A stretch of DNA of 64,000 nucleotides from Wenzhouxiangella marina. Its GTDB lineage: Bacteria; Pseudomonadota; Gammaproteobacteria; Xanthomonadales; Wenzhouxiangellaceae. Shown piece after piece: positions 45,612 through 53,693 of this stretch. The stretch lies in contig NZ_CP012154.1 in the NCBI RefSeq assembly GCF_001187785.1, positions 3,590,501-3,654,500 on the forward strand. Reading direction: 5' to 3'. The number at the start of each line of letters is the position of its first letter. Within the stretch, counting starts at the first letter, position 1. The notes beneath the pieces were generated by a model. That model saw only the letters and a program-made list of their open reading frames with translations, searched no databases and was not told where the DNA came from. Made by a program: the position numbers and the translations under genes.

Positions 45612-46026
45612 GGGACGCCCTCCGCGGTGCCAGCCAGGCGCCGAGCAGGGCCATGGGCAGGTAGGCGAACAGAACATCGAGCCATTCGAACCAGGCCGGT
45701 GCCGGCAGCATCCAGGCATTGAGCACGCCGCCGACCAGGAAAACCAGACCAACCATCAGCGCCATCCCGCCAGCTCTGGAGGCAGCCAGCCAGGCCGCCA
45801 GCAAGGCCCCCACCAGGGTGCCCAGCGCATGGGCCAGGAACGGAAACACGAAGTGCTTCGCCTCGAACAGATGAATGCTCGCCTCCAGCCCTTCCATGCT
45901 GGTGACGTCGGCACCTTCAGGTGGCGGGATCAACAGCGGACCGAGATAGATCAACGCCATGTTGACCACGCTCCCGACCACGATCCCGGCCAGAACGGCC
46001 AGTCCGTTTCGAACGATTGGATTCAT
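45604..46026 (-). CDS. Conserved membrane protein
   Basis: A 140-aa protein with four helices. VVGSVVNMALIYLGPLLIPP and HFVFPFLAHALGTLVGALLA look like a widespread uncharacterised small membrane family. The function is unknown. It is upstream of, and overlaps, the 129-aa membrane gene. Confidence 0.68.
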   Translation of the reverse strand: MNPIVRNGLAVLAGIVVGSVVNMALIYLGPLLIPPPEGADVTSMEGLEASIHLFEAKHFVFPFLAHALGTLVGALLAAWLAASRAGGMALMVGLVFLVGGVLNAWMLPAPAWFEWLDVLFAYLPMALLGAWLAPRRASHD

Positions 46027-46173
46027 GCCTCTCGACCCTCCACAGGTCAGCCTGCCAAATAAACAGCTTACAGGATAACGCCAGAACGGACTAAAATGTC
46101 AACGGCTGGCTGATTCGTGCGGCTCCGTCAGACAGAGGCCGCGCCCGAGCATGGTTGCTCAGAGGCTCCCTAG

Positions 46174-46447
46174 GGAGCCTCTGAATAATCATGCTTGGGC
46201 GCGACAGGTCTTTGCGGGAGTCTCCGGCTTGGCTTGGGCGAGCGCGGTTTGGTCAATCCAAATAAGCGAGTCCAAACGAGGCGGAGGCCCCGCAAAGGCC
46301 TGTCCCCAAGGGGTTTCGCCGGAAAAGCCGCATCTCGCGCGTCGCGCCACTCGGCCGTAGCGACGGCTACTGTCACTCGCGTCGCACCGCACGATCTGCG
46401 GCTTTTCCGACTGAAACGCGCTCCAAGCATGATTATTCAGAGGCTCC
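46174..46447. mobile_element. 274-bp MITE with IS5-type ends
   Basis: Perfect 25-bp terminal inverted repeats begin GGAGCCTCTGAATAATC at 46174 and end with the complement at 46447. Each side is flanked by CTAG (46170-46173 and 46448-46451), the 4-bp target duplication used by the IS5 subgroup. No transposase frame is inside. The interior holds a second imperfect inverted repeat around AAAAGCCGCA/TGCGGCTTTT. A partial extra copy of the end lies outside on the left (46161-46172), making a palindrome. The element fills most of the 421-bp gap here. Confidence 0.8.
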
Positions 46448-46843
46448 CTAGCTTGCGAGCACCTGAGACATCAGCATCACGACCCCGAGCGGCAGGGACA
46501 GCAGACCGAACAGCCAGACCCGATCGATCAAGGGCGGCAGAACGCGCTCCGCAAAGGCACGGTGCCAACGCCATGGCAATATCAGCAGGACCATGCTGGT
46601 CGCGATCAGCACCCAACCGAACAGGCCCATGGCCAGCGGCCAGGCCAGATCCGGGGCGGCCAGCACCAGGGCCAGGCCGACGAGCATGCGAAGGGACATT
46701 TCCAGGAGGTGACGGGGGAGGGTCTGAGCGAATCCGCCGAGGAAGCGGGCCGACAGATCGGGGGCGATGAAGCAGAGCTGGGAAAGCGCGATCAGAAAGA
46801 GCGCGGCGAGGAAGATGATGATATACGCGGCGGGGAGGAGCAT
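46448..46843 (-). CDS. Hypothetical membrane protein with 3' end at a MITE
   Basis: A 131-aa protein with four hydrophobic helices, starting MLLPAAYIIIFLAALFLIAL. The family is not recognised. The stop codon TAG lies within the CTAG target duplication of the adjacent MITE, so the insertion falls exactly at the end of the reading frame without truncating it. GGAGGAG-like purines precede the ATG. Confidence 0.62.
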   Translation of the reverse strand: MLLPAAYIIIFLAALFLIALSQLCFIAPDLSARFLGGFAQTLPRHLLEMSLRMLVGLALVLAAPDLAWPLAMGLFGWVLIATSMVLLILPWRWHRAFAERVLPPLIDRVWLFGLLSLPLGVVMLMSQVLAS

Positions 46844-46862
46844 CCTAGGATGACCGCGTCGC

Positions 46863-47288
46863 TCAGCTTGCGTGCAGCGGTATCGGCTCCAGATCGGCAC
46901 TCAGGTAGTGCGCCCGGGCCTCATCGGAGAACAACCGCTCGCTGGAATAGTGGCTCAACATGATGCGGGGATCGAGCAGCTGGGGGTTGGCTTCGATGAA
47001 CGCCTCGGATGAGCGACAGGTCGGCGTCAGCACCATGAAGTGTCGAACCGCCAGCATCCAGGCCCGGGTCAGGGTTTCGTGATACTTGGCCGGATCGATG
47101 CCATGCACGGCCAGATACCGCTGCAGGATCGAACGCAGCGTCTCCGTCGCCGCATCCACCTCCCCTCGGGTCAGCACCACGTAAGCCAGACGCAGGTGTG
47201 CTCGATGATCGAAATCCGACGGATCCAGGGACCCGCTACGCATCGCCGAAAGGAACGCACGGTCCGATGCATCGTGCTGGCAAGTCAT
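46863..47288 (-). CDS. Conserved hypothetical protein
   Basis: A 141-aa soluble protein with the conserved stretch SDFDHRAHLRLAYVVLTRG and KYHETLTRAWMLAVRHFM, a pattern found in small uncharacterised bacterial proteins. ATG 47288 has an AAGGG site. The 220 bp between it and the acetyltransferase gene show no gene. Confidence 0.65.
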   Translation of the reverse strand: MTCQHDASDRAFLSAMRSGSLDPSDFDHRAHLRLAYVVLTRGEVDAATETLRSILQRYLAVHGIDPAKYHETLTRAWMLAVRHFMVLTPTCRSSEAFIEANPQLLDPRIMLSHYSSERLFSDEARAHYLSADLEPIPLHAS

Positions 47289-47508
47289 TCTGGACCCTTC
47301 GTTGAACATGGACATTCGGGCAGTCTGCCAGAGAGAGGCTTGCTCGAGCAAGGATCCCAGGGGTCCGCGCGGAACGCGGAACTAGTCGCTTGGGCGCGAC
47401 CTTCGATACTTGGTTAGCGGGCGGACTGCGCCTTGATCTACCAGGCACATGCCCTGCGGTGACAGCCCGTGAATCGCACGCGCCCGGATTGAGCCTTGGG
47501 CTTGTCGG

Positions 47509-47985
47509 TCATGATCGTGGCTCGAGCACGAGTCGCAGCTTCATGCCCTCGTGCGTCGATCGGAAGCCAAGCTGCTCATAGAACCGGATGGCGTCAACCC
47601 GCTGTTTGTCGGTGGTCAGCTGAACGATCTGGCACTGCCTTGAACGCGCCCTCTCGATAGCCGAGCGCAGTAGCTCATGGCCGATGCCCCGCCCTCTGGC
47701 CGATCGCGCGACCCGCACGCCTTCGATCTGAGCGCGCCAGCTGCCGGCATGGGTCAGGGATGGAAGGTAGCTGATCTGCAGCATGCCGACCAATTGGCCG
47801 GCCGATTCGCAGACCAGTAATTCGTTGTTGGGGTCGGCCTCGATGGCATCGAAAGCTTCTCGGTAAGCCGGGTCCAGTGATCCAGCCTGTCGCTCTCGCG
47901 TCTGCCCAAGTGGATCGTCGGCCAGCAGCTCGACCATCACCGGCAGATCCTCGTCCCGGGCCAGGCGGAAGCGAAGCTCAGCCAT
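47509..47985 (-). CDS. GNAT-family N-acetyltransferase
   Basis: A 158-aa GNAT protein. Motif A is RVARSARGRGIGHELLRSAI (acetyl-CoA pyrophosphate loop, about residues 92-111), and motif B is VDAIRFYEQLGFRST. The substrate is unknown. The same-strand neighbours differ in type, so an operon is not obvious. Confidence 0.88.
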   Translation of the reverse strand: MAELRFRLARDEDLPVMVELLADDPLGQTRERQAGSLDPAYREAFDAIEADPNNELLVCESAGQLVGMLQISYLPSLTHAGSWRAQIEGVRVARSARGRGIGHELLRSAIERARSRQCQIVQLTTDKQRVDAIRFYEQLGFRSTHEGMKLRLVLEPRS

Positions 47986-48003
47986 GCTGAACCGCCTCGT
48001 TCC

Positions 48004-48141
48004 TCAAGACTTCTCCGTCGACTTCATCACGCCGGCCTGTTCGAGCTTCTGTTCAAGCGATCTGAGCCGGGCGAAGGCAAGCATGCCGAAAACGAAGCCG
48101 ACCGTACCCATGGTGAAGCCGACCATGCCGAAGATTTCCAA
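48004..48141 (-). CDS. 45-aa single-helix membrane peptide
   Basis: A short protein with one hydrophobic helix (FGMVGFTMGTVGFVFGMLAF) and a charged C-terminal tail (RLRSLEQKLEQAGVMKS). The start is taken as TTG 48141 because AGGAG lies 7 nt upstream; the first ATG, at 48126, would cut the helix. The function is unknown. Confidence 0.55.
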   Translation of the reverse strand: MEIFGMVGFTMGTVGFVFGMLAFARLRSLEQKLEQAGVMKSTEKS

Positions 48142-48196
48142 TGTCTTTCTCCTGAGTTGGTGTGAACGCCCGACATTCTGCCGGACTCGATGACGA

Positions 48197-48634
48197 TCAG
48201 TTGACGACTGCCGGAACCAGCATGGCCGCAAGGAAGCCGAGCAGGAAGAATCCTCCGAACAGCACGGCCACCGCGAGGATCAACGGCAAGGCCCAGCTTC
48301 GACGCGGATAGCCCTGACCCCACCGCTCCCGGACGTACACCGCCTGCGGCCGCTGGTTCGAGAAATACCAGACGATCAGATAGACCAGGCCAAGAAATGG
48401 GATGAAGATCGAGGGAATGATCATCACGATGCTGACGATCACCCAGATCATGGCCGCCCCCGCCCTGTCGGGCTGACCCATGGCCTTCCAGTTCTTCATG
48501 ACCAGGGAAGCGCCGAAGATCGGCGTGAACAACAGGCTCCACAAGCCGGCGGCGTTGGGATTCCATATCGCGGGCGCATCCTCGACCGGCGGTTGCAGAT
48601 CGGATTTCGGTGGGGCGTAGGGGTTCTGGCTCAT
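48197..48634 (-). CDS. Hypothetical membrane protein (NPYAPP N-terminus)
   Basis: A 145-aa protein beginning MSQNPYAPPKSDLQPP, a common N-terminus of small uncharacterised bacterial membrane proteins. Three hydrophobic segments follow (about 28-48, 60-88, 115-140). The function is unknown. It lies 3 bp downstream of the HD-domain gene. Confidence 0.65.
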   Translation of the reverse strand: MSQNPYAPPKSDLQPPVEDAPAIWNPNAAGLWSLLFTPIFGASLVMKNWKAMGQPDRAGAAMIWVIVSIVMIIPSIFIPFLGLVYLIVWYFSNQRPQAVYVRERWGQGYPRRSWALPLILAVAVLFGGFFLLGFLAAMLVPAVVN

Positions 48635-48637
48635 GAC

Positions 48638-49087
48638 TCAGTCATTTTTCCGGTATCGGTCACCGGGCGCATCGTAAAGGCGACGCCAGGCCCGATGGTA
48701 CTTTTCGACTCGCCGGAGGTCATCTTCTTCGAGCGTCGGAAGGCGCAGCACATCGATGTTGTCCTCCAGATCGGCCAGCTTGACCCTGGTCGCAAGCGGG
48801 TTCTCGGCCACTCGTTCGATAAAGGCCTCGTAACTCTCACCTTCCTTTCGGGTCAGACACTCCACTGCCTCGATCACCTGGGCTGGAATGCCAGCCGCTT
48901 CCAGATCCGCTGAACCGAGATCGGAATCCTCGAGGACGTCGTGCAGAAGCGCCGTCGCCATCTCCACCTCGGTCTCCATATGATGCATCAAGCGAAGCGG
49001 ATGGAGAATGTAGGTCTTGCCCGCCTTGTCCCGCTGGCCGGTGTAGGCCTTCAGGGCAAGGTGCAGGGCGGATTCGATGAGATCCAT
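48638..49087 (-). CDS. HD-domain phosphohydrolase (small RelA/SpoT-like hydrolase)
   Basis: A 149-aa HD-domain protein: ALKAYTGQRDKAGKTYILHP with the first His, MATALLHDVLEDSD (HD pair), and VKLADLEDNIDVLRL with the last Asp. This order matches the small alarmone-hydrolase/HD_4 group. (p)ppGpp or another nucleotide may be the substrate; no synthetase domain is present. The 221 bp upstream hold a short plus-strand open frame (49150-49365) that I do not call. Confidence 0.8.
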   Translation of the reverse strand: MDLIESALHLALKAYTGQRDKAGKTYILHPLRLMHHMETEVEMATALLHDVLEDSDLGSADLEAAGIPAQVIEAVECLTRKEGESYEAFIERVAENPLATRVKLADLEDNIDVLRLPTLEEDDLRRVEKYHRAWRRLYDAPGDRYRKND

Positions 49088-49308
49088 CTTCGGGTCCTTT
49101 CTCGACTTCGGTTGGCGATCGGCGAGATGCGCATGAAACGGCCAAGAACATGCGCGACTTTCCGGAACGTCGCGTCATTGTCGTCCAGCCGAAACCTGGA
49201 TTCCATGGCTTCCCTGTGGAAATCGATCGGCAGGTCGCATTGGCAACTGATGCGGACGCGTTGAAGACGCTCCGCTGGAAGCGCTCGTTCGCAGCTTCAT
49301 GCGGGGCA

Positions 49309-49875
49309 TCAACCCCTGGCTTGAGGGTGCCTGACATCGATGAATTCAGCAGCAATTGCTGGTGAACTCAGCTTCCACGCCATCCAGCAGCACAACAGCG
49401 ATAGGGCGAGAGCAAAGATAACAGACATCGCTCGGATCACGTTCATCATGATTCCGAAGTGCAGGTCGAATTCGGATGGAACATCGGCTGGAATCTGCAA
49501 CTGCGCAACGAAGCTCTGCTGCATGACCAAGCCTCCGATATTCCAGACGATCCCCAGCAGCAAGAAGCCGATGAATGCCCATCGCGCCCAGTTCTGTCGT
49601 TTCAACAAACCGTTCGAGGTGATCAGCATGGCCAGGCTGATCACCAGGACGAAGGCGAACAGAAACTCGAAGTGCTCCAGCAGTAGCAATGCCGACCGCG
49701 GAAGCTGCTCCATGACCTGATCGGACATCTGAGCCCGGAAGTCCTCCAACGGCATGAACAGGTGCAACATCAGGTTCTGCAGAATGCCGATGACAAAGGT
49801 AAAGCCGCTGAAGACGATACCGAGCCAGGCGATGATCGTGACAAAGGTCGAGCGTGGTGGATTGATTGAAGTCAT
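49309..49875 (-). CDS. Hypothetical membrane protein
   Basis: A 188-aa protein with four hydrophobic helices (about 10-35, 75-95, 100-125, 145-170). The family is not recognised. ATG 49875 begins MTSINPPRSTFVTIIAWL. An upstream TTG at 49947 would add 24 residues including CPEC, possibly real, but it lacks a ribosome site. It is the last ordinary gene before the cassette array. The stretch 49876-50301 shows no convincing gene. Confidence 0.62.
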   Translation of the reverse strand: MTSINPPRSTFVTIIAWLGIVFSGFTFVIGILQNLMLHLFMPLEDFRAQMSDQVMEQLPRSALLLLEHFEFLFAFVLVISLAMLITSNGLLKRQNWARWAFIGFLLLGIVWNIGGLVMQQSFVAQLQIPADVPSEFDLHFGIMMNVIRAMSVIFALALSLLCCWMAWKLSSPAIAAEFIDVRHPQARG

Positions 49876-50301
49876 CAATGAATCGTCGTTCGAGCCTTCG
49901 AGGTGTCTGGGTAGATCACACTCGGGGCAGGTCGCCTGCAAAGTCAAGCGTCGAGAGGAGTGCCGACGAGTGCGGAAGGGTCAGGAAGAGCTAAGGGAAT
50001 GATATGCCTATGACCGGCCGTACCCCAGGCCAACATGGAAGCACTCGAGCCCCTCAGCCCCGCCAGGGCCCGTTCTTGATTCTGGGAATGCGCGAGTCAT
50101 TGATCGTCCGTCGTTTGTTGCGTCGCCTGATGATTCTCCAGGCAATGCTCTTTCGCACGAGCGTCCCTCGCCTGCCTTCCGTGTGACGCAACTTCCCCGG
50201 GAGCCCGACCCAATTCGTGCCTTGAGATGAAAAGCCGAATGCCTTCTTTCCAGCAGCCAGGGCGCGACGGACCAGGTTCCTGATTCCCGAGGTCGTGGTG
50301 T

Positions 50302-50382
50302 ATTGCGTTCTAGCCAAGCGGCCCGCCTGGCGCGTCCGATGGAGGCCCGTAGGGCCGGAATGTCTGGAGCGGTTTGTTAGGC
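50302..50382 (-). repeat. attC-1, distal, degenerate
   Basis: The integron recombination site of the last cassette in the array. It has the central palindrome and arms of the common family. The outer core at the lower-coordinate end reads ACGCAAT instead of ACGTTAT on the minus strand, so recombination there should be impaired. It marks the fossil end of the array. Confidence 0.8.
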
Positions 50383-50385
50383 TGG

Positions 50386-50769
50386 CTACTCATACGGGAC
50401 TATCTCCGCGAATCCATCCTTGCATCTCAGAATATAAGCCTCCCCAACCTGAAATTCGTACTGGATCGTAGGTGGTCCATGAGATAGCTGGATGTCACCT
50501 GGCCCTGCTGGGCAGCTCGTTCTAATCCAGTATTTCCCCGGAGCCAACCGAATTGCTTCGGATCCGATTCCCACTCCTTCGCTGTGCATGGCCTGACCAA
50601 CCCGAGCCACGTCTACGATTTGTCCCGATAGCGGTTGGACAATCTCCCCGCTCGGACTCTCGACATACAGGCGGGAAGACAACGAGTGAAAATCGATATT
50701 GAACCTCTCACGATCGGTAACACAGCCCGATACAAGGATTATTAAGGCTAAGGCGGCGAAATACCTCAT
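50386..50769 (-). CDS. Cassette-encoded lipoprotein, unknown
   Basis: A 127-aa predicted lipoprotein (lipobox LVSGC, Cys at about 16). The mature part is beta-rich (KYWIRTSCPAGPGDIQLSHG) and the family is not recognised. It is the most distal cassette, bounded by attC-1 (3') and attC-2 (5'). AT content is higher than in the chromosomal part. Confidence 0.72.
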   Translation of the reverse strand: MRYFAALALIILVSGCVTDRERFNIDFHSLSSRLYVESPSGEIVQPLSGQIVDVARVGQAMHSEGVGIGSEAIRLAPGKYWIRTSCPAGPGDIQLSHGPPTIQYEFQVGEAYILRCKDGFAEIVPYE

Positions 50770-50773
50770 ATCA

Positions 50774-50856
50774 GCCTAACGTCTTAAATAAACAGCGAGC
50801 GCAGCGCGCCCGATGGAGGCCCGAAGGGCCGGAATGTCTTGAGCGGTTTGTTATGT
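50774..50856 (-). repeat. attC-2
   Basis: An 83-bp site of the common family, bounded by GCCTAAC and GTTATGT on the plus strand. The left arm differs from the family (TTAAATAAACAG where others have TAGCTAAGCGG), so its L-box is altered. It is the 3' site of the higBA cassette. Confidence 0.85.
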
Positions 50857-50868
50857 GAACGCTATCTG

Positions 50869-51156
50869 CTACGCAGCAACAAGTCGCTTGACGTGCAGTT
50901 CCGCACGATGCTTTTCAGCGTTCCATAGATCGAACTGACTCTGCTGATTAAGCCAGCTCTCAGAAGAAGTGTTAAACGCAATTGACAATCGAATGGCCAT
51001 TTCGGGGCTAATACCAGCCCGACCGTTCAATATTGCGCTGAGGGTTTTTCTGCTCACGCCCAAGGCATCTGCTGCCTCGGTGATAGACAGCCCCAATGGC
51101 TCTATACAAAGCTCCCGGATAATTTCACCCGGATGCGGGGGGTTATGCATCAGCAT
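50869..51156 (-). CDS. higA: HigA-family antitoxin
   Basis: A 95-aa XRE-type antitoxin. [19 protein letters not shown] is the HigA/VapI start; the helix-turn-helix is at about 25-60 ([20 protein letters not shown]). It lies 8 bp downstream of higB in the same cassette, toxin first as usual for HigBA. It neutralises the toxin and represses the pair. Toxin-antitoxin cassettes are thought to stabilise large arrays. Confidence 0.93.
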   Translation of the reverse strand: MLMHNPPHPGEIIRELCIEPLGLSITEAADALGVSRKTLSAILNGRAGISPEMAIRLSIAFNTSSESWLNQQSQFDLWNAEKHRAELHVKRLVAA

Positions 51157-51164
51157 CAGAAACC

Positions 51165-51443
51165 TCAGTGATAGTCTTCATAGTCGACAACCTCGACGTC
51201 TTCACCCGAAAATTGAAAAGTAATCCGCCAGTTACCGCTTACGTTGACAGCGTAGGTCCCGATTCGATCACCTTTCAGCTCGTGGAGCCTTAACCCCGGC
51301 AAATCCATATCTATGGGCTGACGGGCAGCATGCAGGCGTCCCAATATGAGGCGAAGCCTTATGGCATGCTGAGCCTGGATTCCTGAGGTCTTCCCGGACT
51401 CGAAAAACCGGCGGAGGCCCTTATGCCTGAAGCTCCTTATCAT
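51165..51443 (-). CDS. higB: HigB-family toxin (RelE/ParE superfamily)
   Basis: A 92-aa toxin. [20 protein letters not shown] starts the fold; [20 protein letters not shown] and [20 protein letters not shown] match HigB mRNA interferases, which cleave mRNA on the ribosome. ATG at 51443 is directly after the cassette boundary. A complete pair with higA. Confidence 0.93.
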   Translation of the reverse strand: MIRSFRHKGLRRFFESGKTSGIQAQHAIRLRLILGRLHAARQPIDMDLPGLRLHELKGDRIGTYAVNVSGNWRITFQFSGEDVEVVDYEDYH

Positions 51444-51481
51444 GCCGCTTAATGTAACCTATCCCGTTACGGGTGTCAATC

Positions 51482-51564
51482 ACATAACGTTCTAGCTAAG
51501 CGGCGCGCGCAGCGCGTCCGATGGAGGCCCGAAGGGCCGGAATGTCTTGAGCGCTTTGTTATGT
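51482..51564 (-). repeat. attC-3
   Basis: An 83-bp common-family attC with outer boxes ACATAAC and GTTATGT. The stop codon of the cassette gene at 51559 lies inside it. One base near the right arm (GCGCTTT) differs from the consensus GCGGTTT. Confidence 0.9.
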
Positions 51565-52200
51565 GCCATTCTGTTCGCTATTTCGGATTAGCTGCGAAAT
51601 TAACCCCTCAAGCTTGATTTTCGATGCGGAAGAAAGCACCAAGCATTCAATCTCGCGGCAAACTAGGGCTGAAAAGAAAATAGGAACTGAAGGAAACAAA
51701 TCATCTAAATTGGTTGAGCTGTCATCTATTGCGGCGTTTCCTCCGGAGATAGCTTCACTTAGTTTGTCTGAATCACTGATCCACCTAATCAGGCGAAATT
51801 CTTCAACATTCTCGTCAGAGAAGCTGTCATCTTTAGAGATGCTCTCGGTCACTTCCGACCAGTTTTCCAAATCGTCAATAATCTTCAGTTCAATGGTCGT
51901 TTGATGGGGGATATCATCACAGCTAATTCTCATTCCATGCCGATATAAAAGCACAGTACAGGGTTCTTCAAATCTGACGTCTCGACCGAAAGCCCGAAAT
52001 CGAGTTTCGTGAACACCGGCCAGGGGACTTGCAAATGTGAAATCGTCTAGCGATCTGGAGAGGTCGTTCAGAGCATCTTCCATAACATGCACCTGAGCCG
52101 GATTTCCGAATCTCCAATACAGCTGCTCTACGAGAAGAAGCCCTAATCCAAAGAGCGCTCCCGCTGCGCAGATCAAAAATGCTTTCTTTGCTAATTTCAC
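51559..52200 (-). CDS. Cassette-encoded membrane-anchored protein, unknown
   Basis: A 213-aa protein with an N-terminal hydrophobic segment (about 7-24, LICAAGALFGLGLLLVEQ) and a large acidic exported part. GTG start at 52200. The sequence is clearly AT-richer than the flanking chromosome. No recognised family. The TAA stop is supplied by the attC site. Confidence 0.7.
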   Translation of the reverse strand: MKLAKKAFLICAAGALFGLGLLLVEQLYWRFGNPAQVHVMEDALNDLSRSLDDFTFASPLAGVHETRFRAFGRDVRFEEPCTVLLYRHGMRISCDDIPHQTTIELKIIDDLENWSEVTESISKDDSFSDENVEEFRLIRWISDSDKLSEAISGGNAAIDDSSTNLDDLFPSVPIFFSALVCREIECLVLSSASKIKLEGLISQLIRNSEQNGT

Positions 52201-52384
52201 TCTCTACGGCACCTCAAGCGCACATAACGTCTTAGCTAAGCGGCGCGGCTTTGCCGCGTCCGGTGGAGGCCGAAGGCCGGAACGTCTTGAGTGATGAAAT
52301 GGACTCCTCCCGCGTTTTTACCGGCATCGCGATGTGCCAACATTCGGGTGCGTTTCGTTGAATGTCCCACGACAGGAGGAGTCC

Positions 52385-53425
52385 ATGAACCAGTCTACTC
52401 TCATCGCCGTCGATCTCGCAAAGGAGGTCTTCCAGGTCGCCCTCGCCAGAGCTCAGGGCAAGGCCTACGCCCATCACCGGCTGTCGCGAACCCGGTTCGA
52501 GGCATTCCTCGCCAAAGCCGATCGCTCCATCGTGTTGTTCGAGGCCTGCGGCAGCGCCCACTTCTGGTGCAGACAGGCTCGGGAGCTCGGGCATGAACCC
52601 ATCATGCTCCCCGCCCAGTTCGTCAGAAAGTACCGACTGCGCAACAAGACCGATCAGACCGACACCGAAGCCCTGCTCGATGCCTATCGAAGCGGGCGGG
52701 TTCATCCTGTCCCGGTCCGGTCCGTTGACCAGCAGCAGATCCAACAGCTGCATCGGGTTCGAGAGCAGTGGAAATCCACCCGTGTCGCTCGCATCAACGG
52801 ACTTCGCGGATGCCTCCGGGAACTTGGCCATGCCATCCCGGCTGGACCCAACGCGGCCAAACGCCACGCCCAGGCGATCATCGATCAGGAGGGCTTTCCC
52901 GCCGGCCTTCGCGCCGTATTCTCCGAACTGCTTCAGGAGATCACTGATCTGGAAGCCAAGATCACGCTCGCCGAGCAACAGATCCACGCCCTCACACGCG
53001 ATAACGACGAGGTCTCCCTACTTCAGCAGGTCCCGGGCGTCGGGCTGTTGACCAGCACCGCACTCGTCGCCTGCGCCGGCTCGCCCGATCACTTCAAGTC
53101 CGGTCGACACTTCGCATCGTGGCTGGGGATCACACCGCTGGAATGCTCCAGTGGAAACAAGCGATGGCTGGGACGGATCACCAAGCGCGGCGACAAGTAC
53201 CTCCGGATGCTGATCATCCATGGCGCTCGGTCGGCACTCTGTCGAGCCAAGACCCTGGCCAAGGCCGGCAAACCCCTGAACCGACTCCAGCGCTGGGCGT
53301 TGCGACTCGAGCAGCGGGTCGGCTTCAACAAGGCCACCGTTGCCCTGGCCAACAAGATGGCTCGGATCTGCTGGGCGGTCTGGAAACAACGCGCCCCGTT
53401 CAACCCCGGTCCAGTCTTGAGCTGA
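52385..53425 (+). CDS. IS110-family transposase, copy 1
   Basis: A 346-aa recombinase. The N-terminal DEDD RuvC-like domain shows IAVDLAKEVFQVALA, VLFEACGSAHFW and KTDQTDTEALLDAY. The C-terminal Transposase_20 domain has VPGVGLLTSTALVACAG, FASWLGITPLECSSGNKRWL, ITKRGDKYLRMLIIHGARS, and a Ser nucleophile candidate in ECSSGN. The ATG at 52385 has a strong AGGAGG site. That site and the start codon repeat the subterminal sequence GGAGGAGTCCAT. It acts on the IS ends and attC through an RNA guide by family analogy. Confidence 0.93.
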   Translation: MNQSTLIAVDLAKEVFQVALARAQGKAYAHHRLSRTRFEAFLAKADRSIVLFEACGSAHFWCRQARELGHEPIMLPAQFVRKYRLRNKTDQTDTEALLDAYRSGRVHPVPVRSVDQQQIQQLHRVREQWKSTRVARINGLRGCLRELGHAIPAGPNAAKRHAQAIIDQEGFPAGLRAVFSELLQEITDLEAKITLAEQQIHALTRDNDEVSLLQQVPGVGLLTSTALVACAGSPDHFKSGRHFASWLGITPLECSSGNKRWLGRITKRGDKYLRMLIIHGARSALCRAKTLAKAGKPLNRLQRWALRLEQRVGFNKATVALANKMARICWAVWKQRAPFNPGPVLS

Positions 53426-53680
53426 CCCGTCAATCATCCCTCTGCACCGTTTGCGAAGAGACCGAACGCTTCATGACACCACAGGTTGGACCGGTACCGC
53501 ACAAGGCCGATAACAAGTTCGGCATAGCCAATGCCGCTTTGAGCGAATGGCCCGCGGTACGCGGAACTCATGATGGCCCGATCGAGGAATATCCGCGATC
53601 AACAAGAGGCCGAATATACGCTTGCAACGAATCCAACCTCATGCGTCGTTCAGTCTCGGGTTGCGGGAGGAGTCCATATA
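53426..53680 (+). ncRNA. Putative bridge/seeker RNA region, copy 1
   Basis: The 255-nt non-coding tail of the element, where IS1111-type elements encode a guide RNA. GTACCGC (53495-53501) can pair with GCGGTAC (53554-53560). Inside is a GCCGA/TCGGC hairpin. TTGAGCG (53539-53545) matches the attC across the insertion point. ACCGCACAAGGC (53496-53507) matches the other attC strand at 10 of 12. The RNA ends are not defined. Confidence 0.55.
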
Positions 53681-53693
53681 CGCTTTGTTAGGT

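Larger units (their letters stand above)
52292..53680 (+). mobile_element. IS110-family element (IS1111-attC group), copy 1
   Basis: A 1389-bp element inserted in attC-4 between ...CTTGAG and CG.TTTGTTA without target duplication. It has perfect 15-bp subterminal inverted repeats (ATGGACTCCTCCCGC at 52299-52313 and its complement at 53663-53677), the transposase, and a 255-bp non-coding right part. Copy 1 differs from copies 2 and 3 at several silent sites and one residue (Gly for Ser near the end), so it is the oldest or a separate arrival. Confidence 0.93.

Noticed and set aside
49150-49365. A 71-codon plus-strand frame (MRDFPERRVIVV...)
   Set aside because: The amino-acid pattern is plausible, but it has no ribosome site, overlaps the end of a minus-strand gene and shows no family. 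It might be a gene remnant.
50054-50317. An 87-codon basic minus-strand frame beginning inside attC-1
   Set aside because: It starts at a TTG within the attC, has no ribosome site and resembles no protein. Possibly a decayed cassette.
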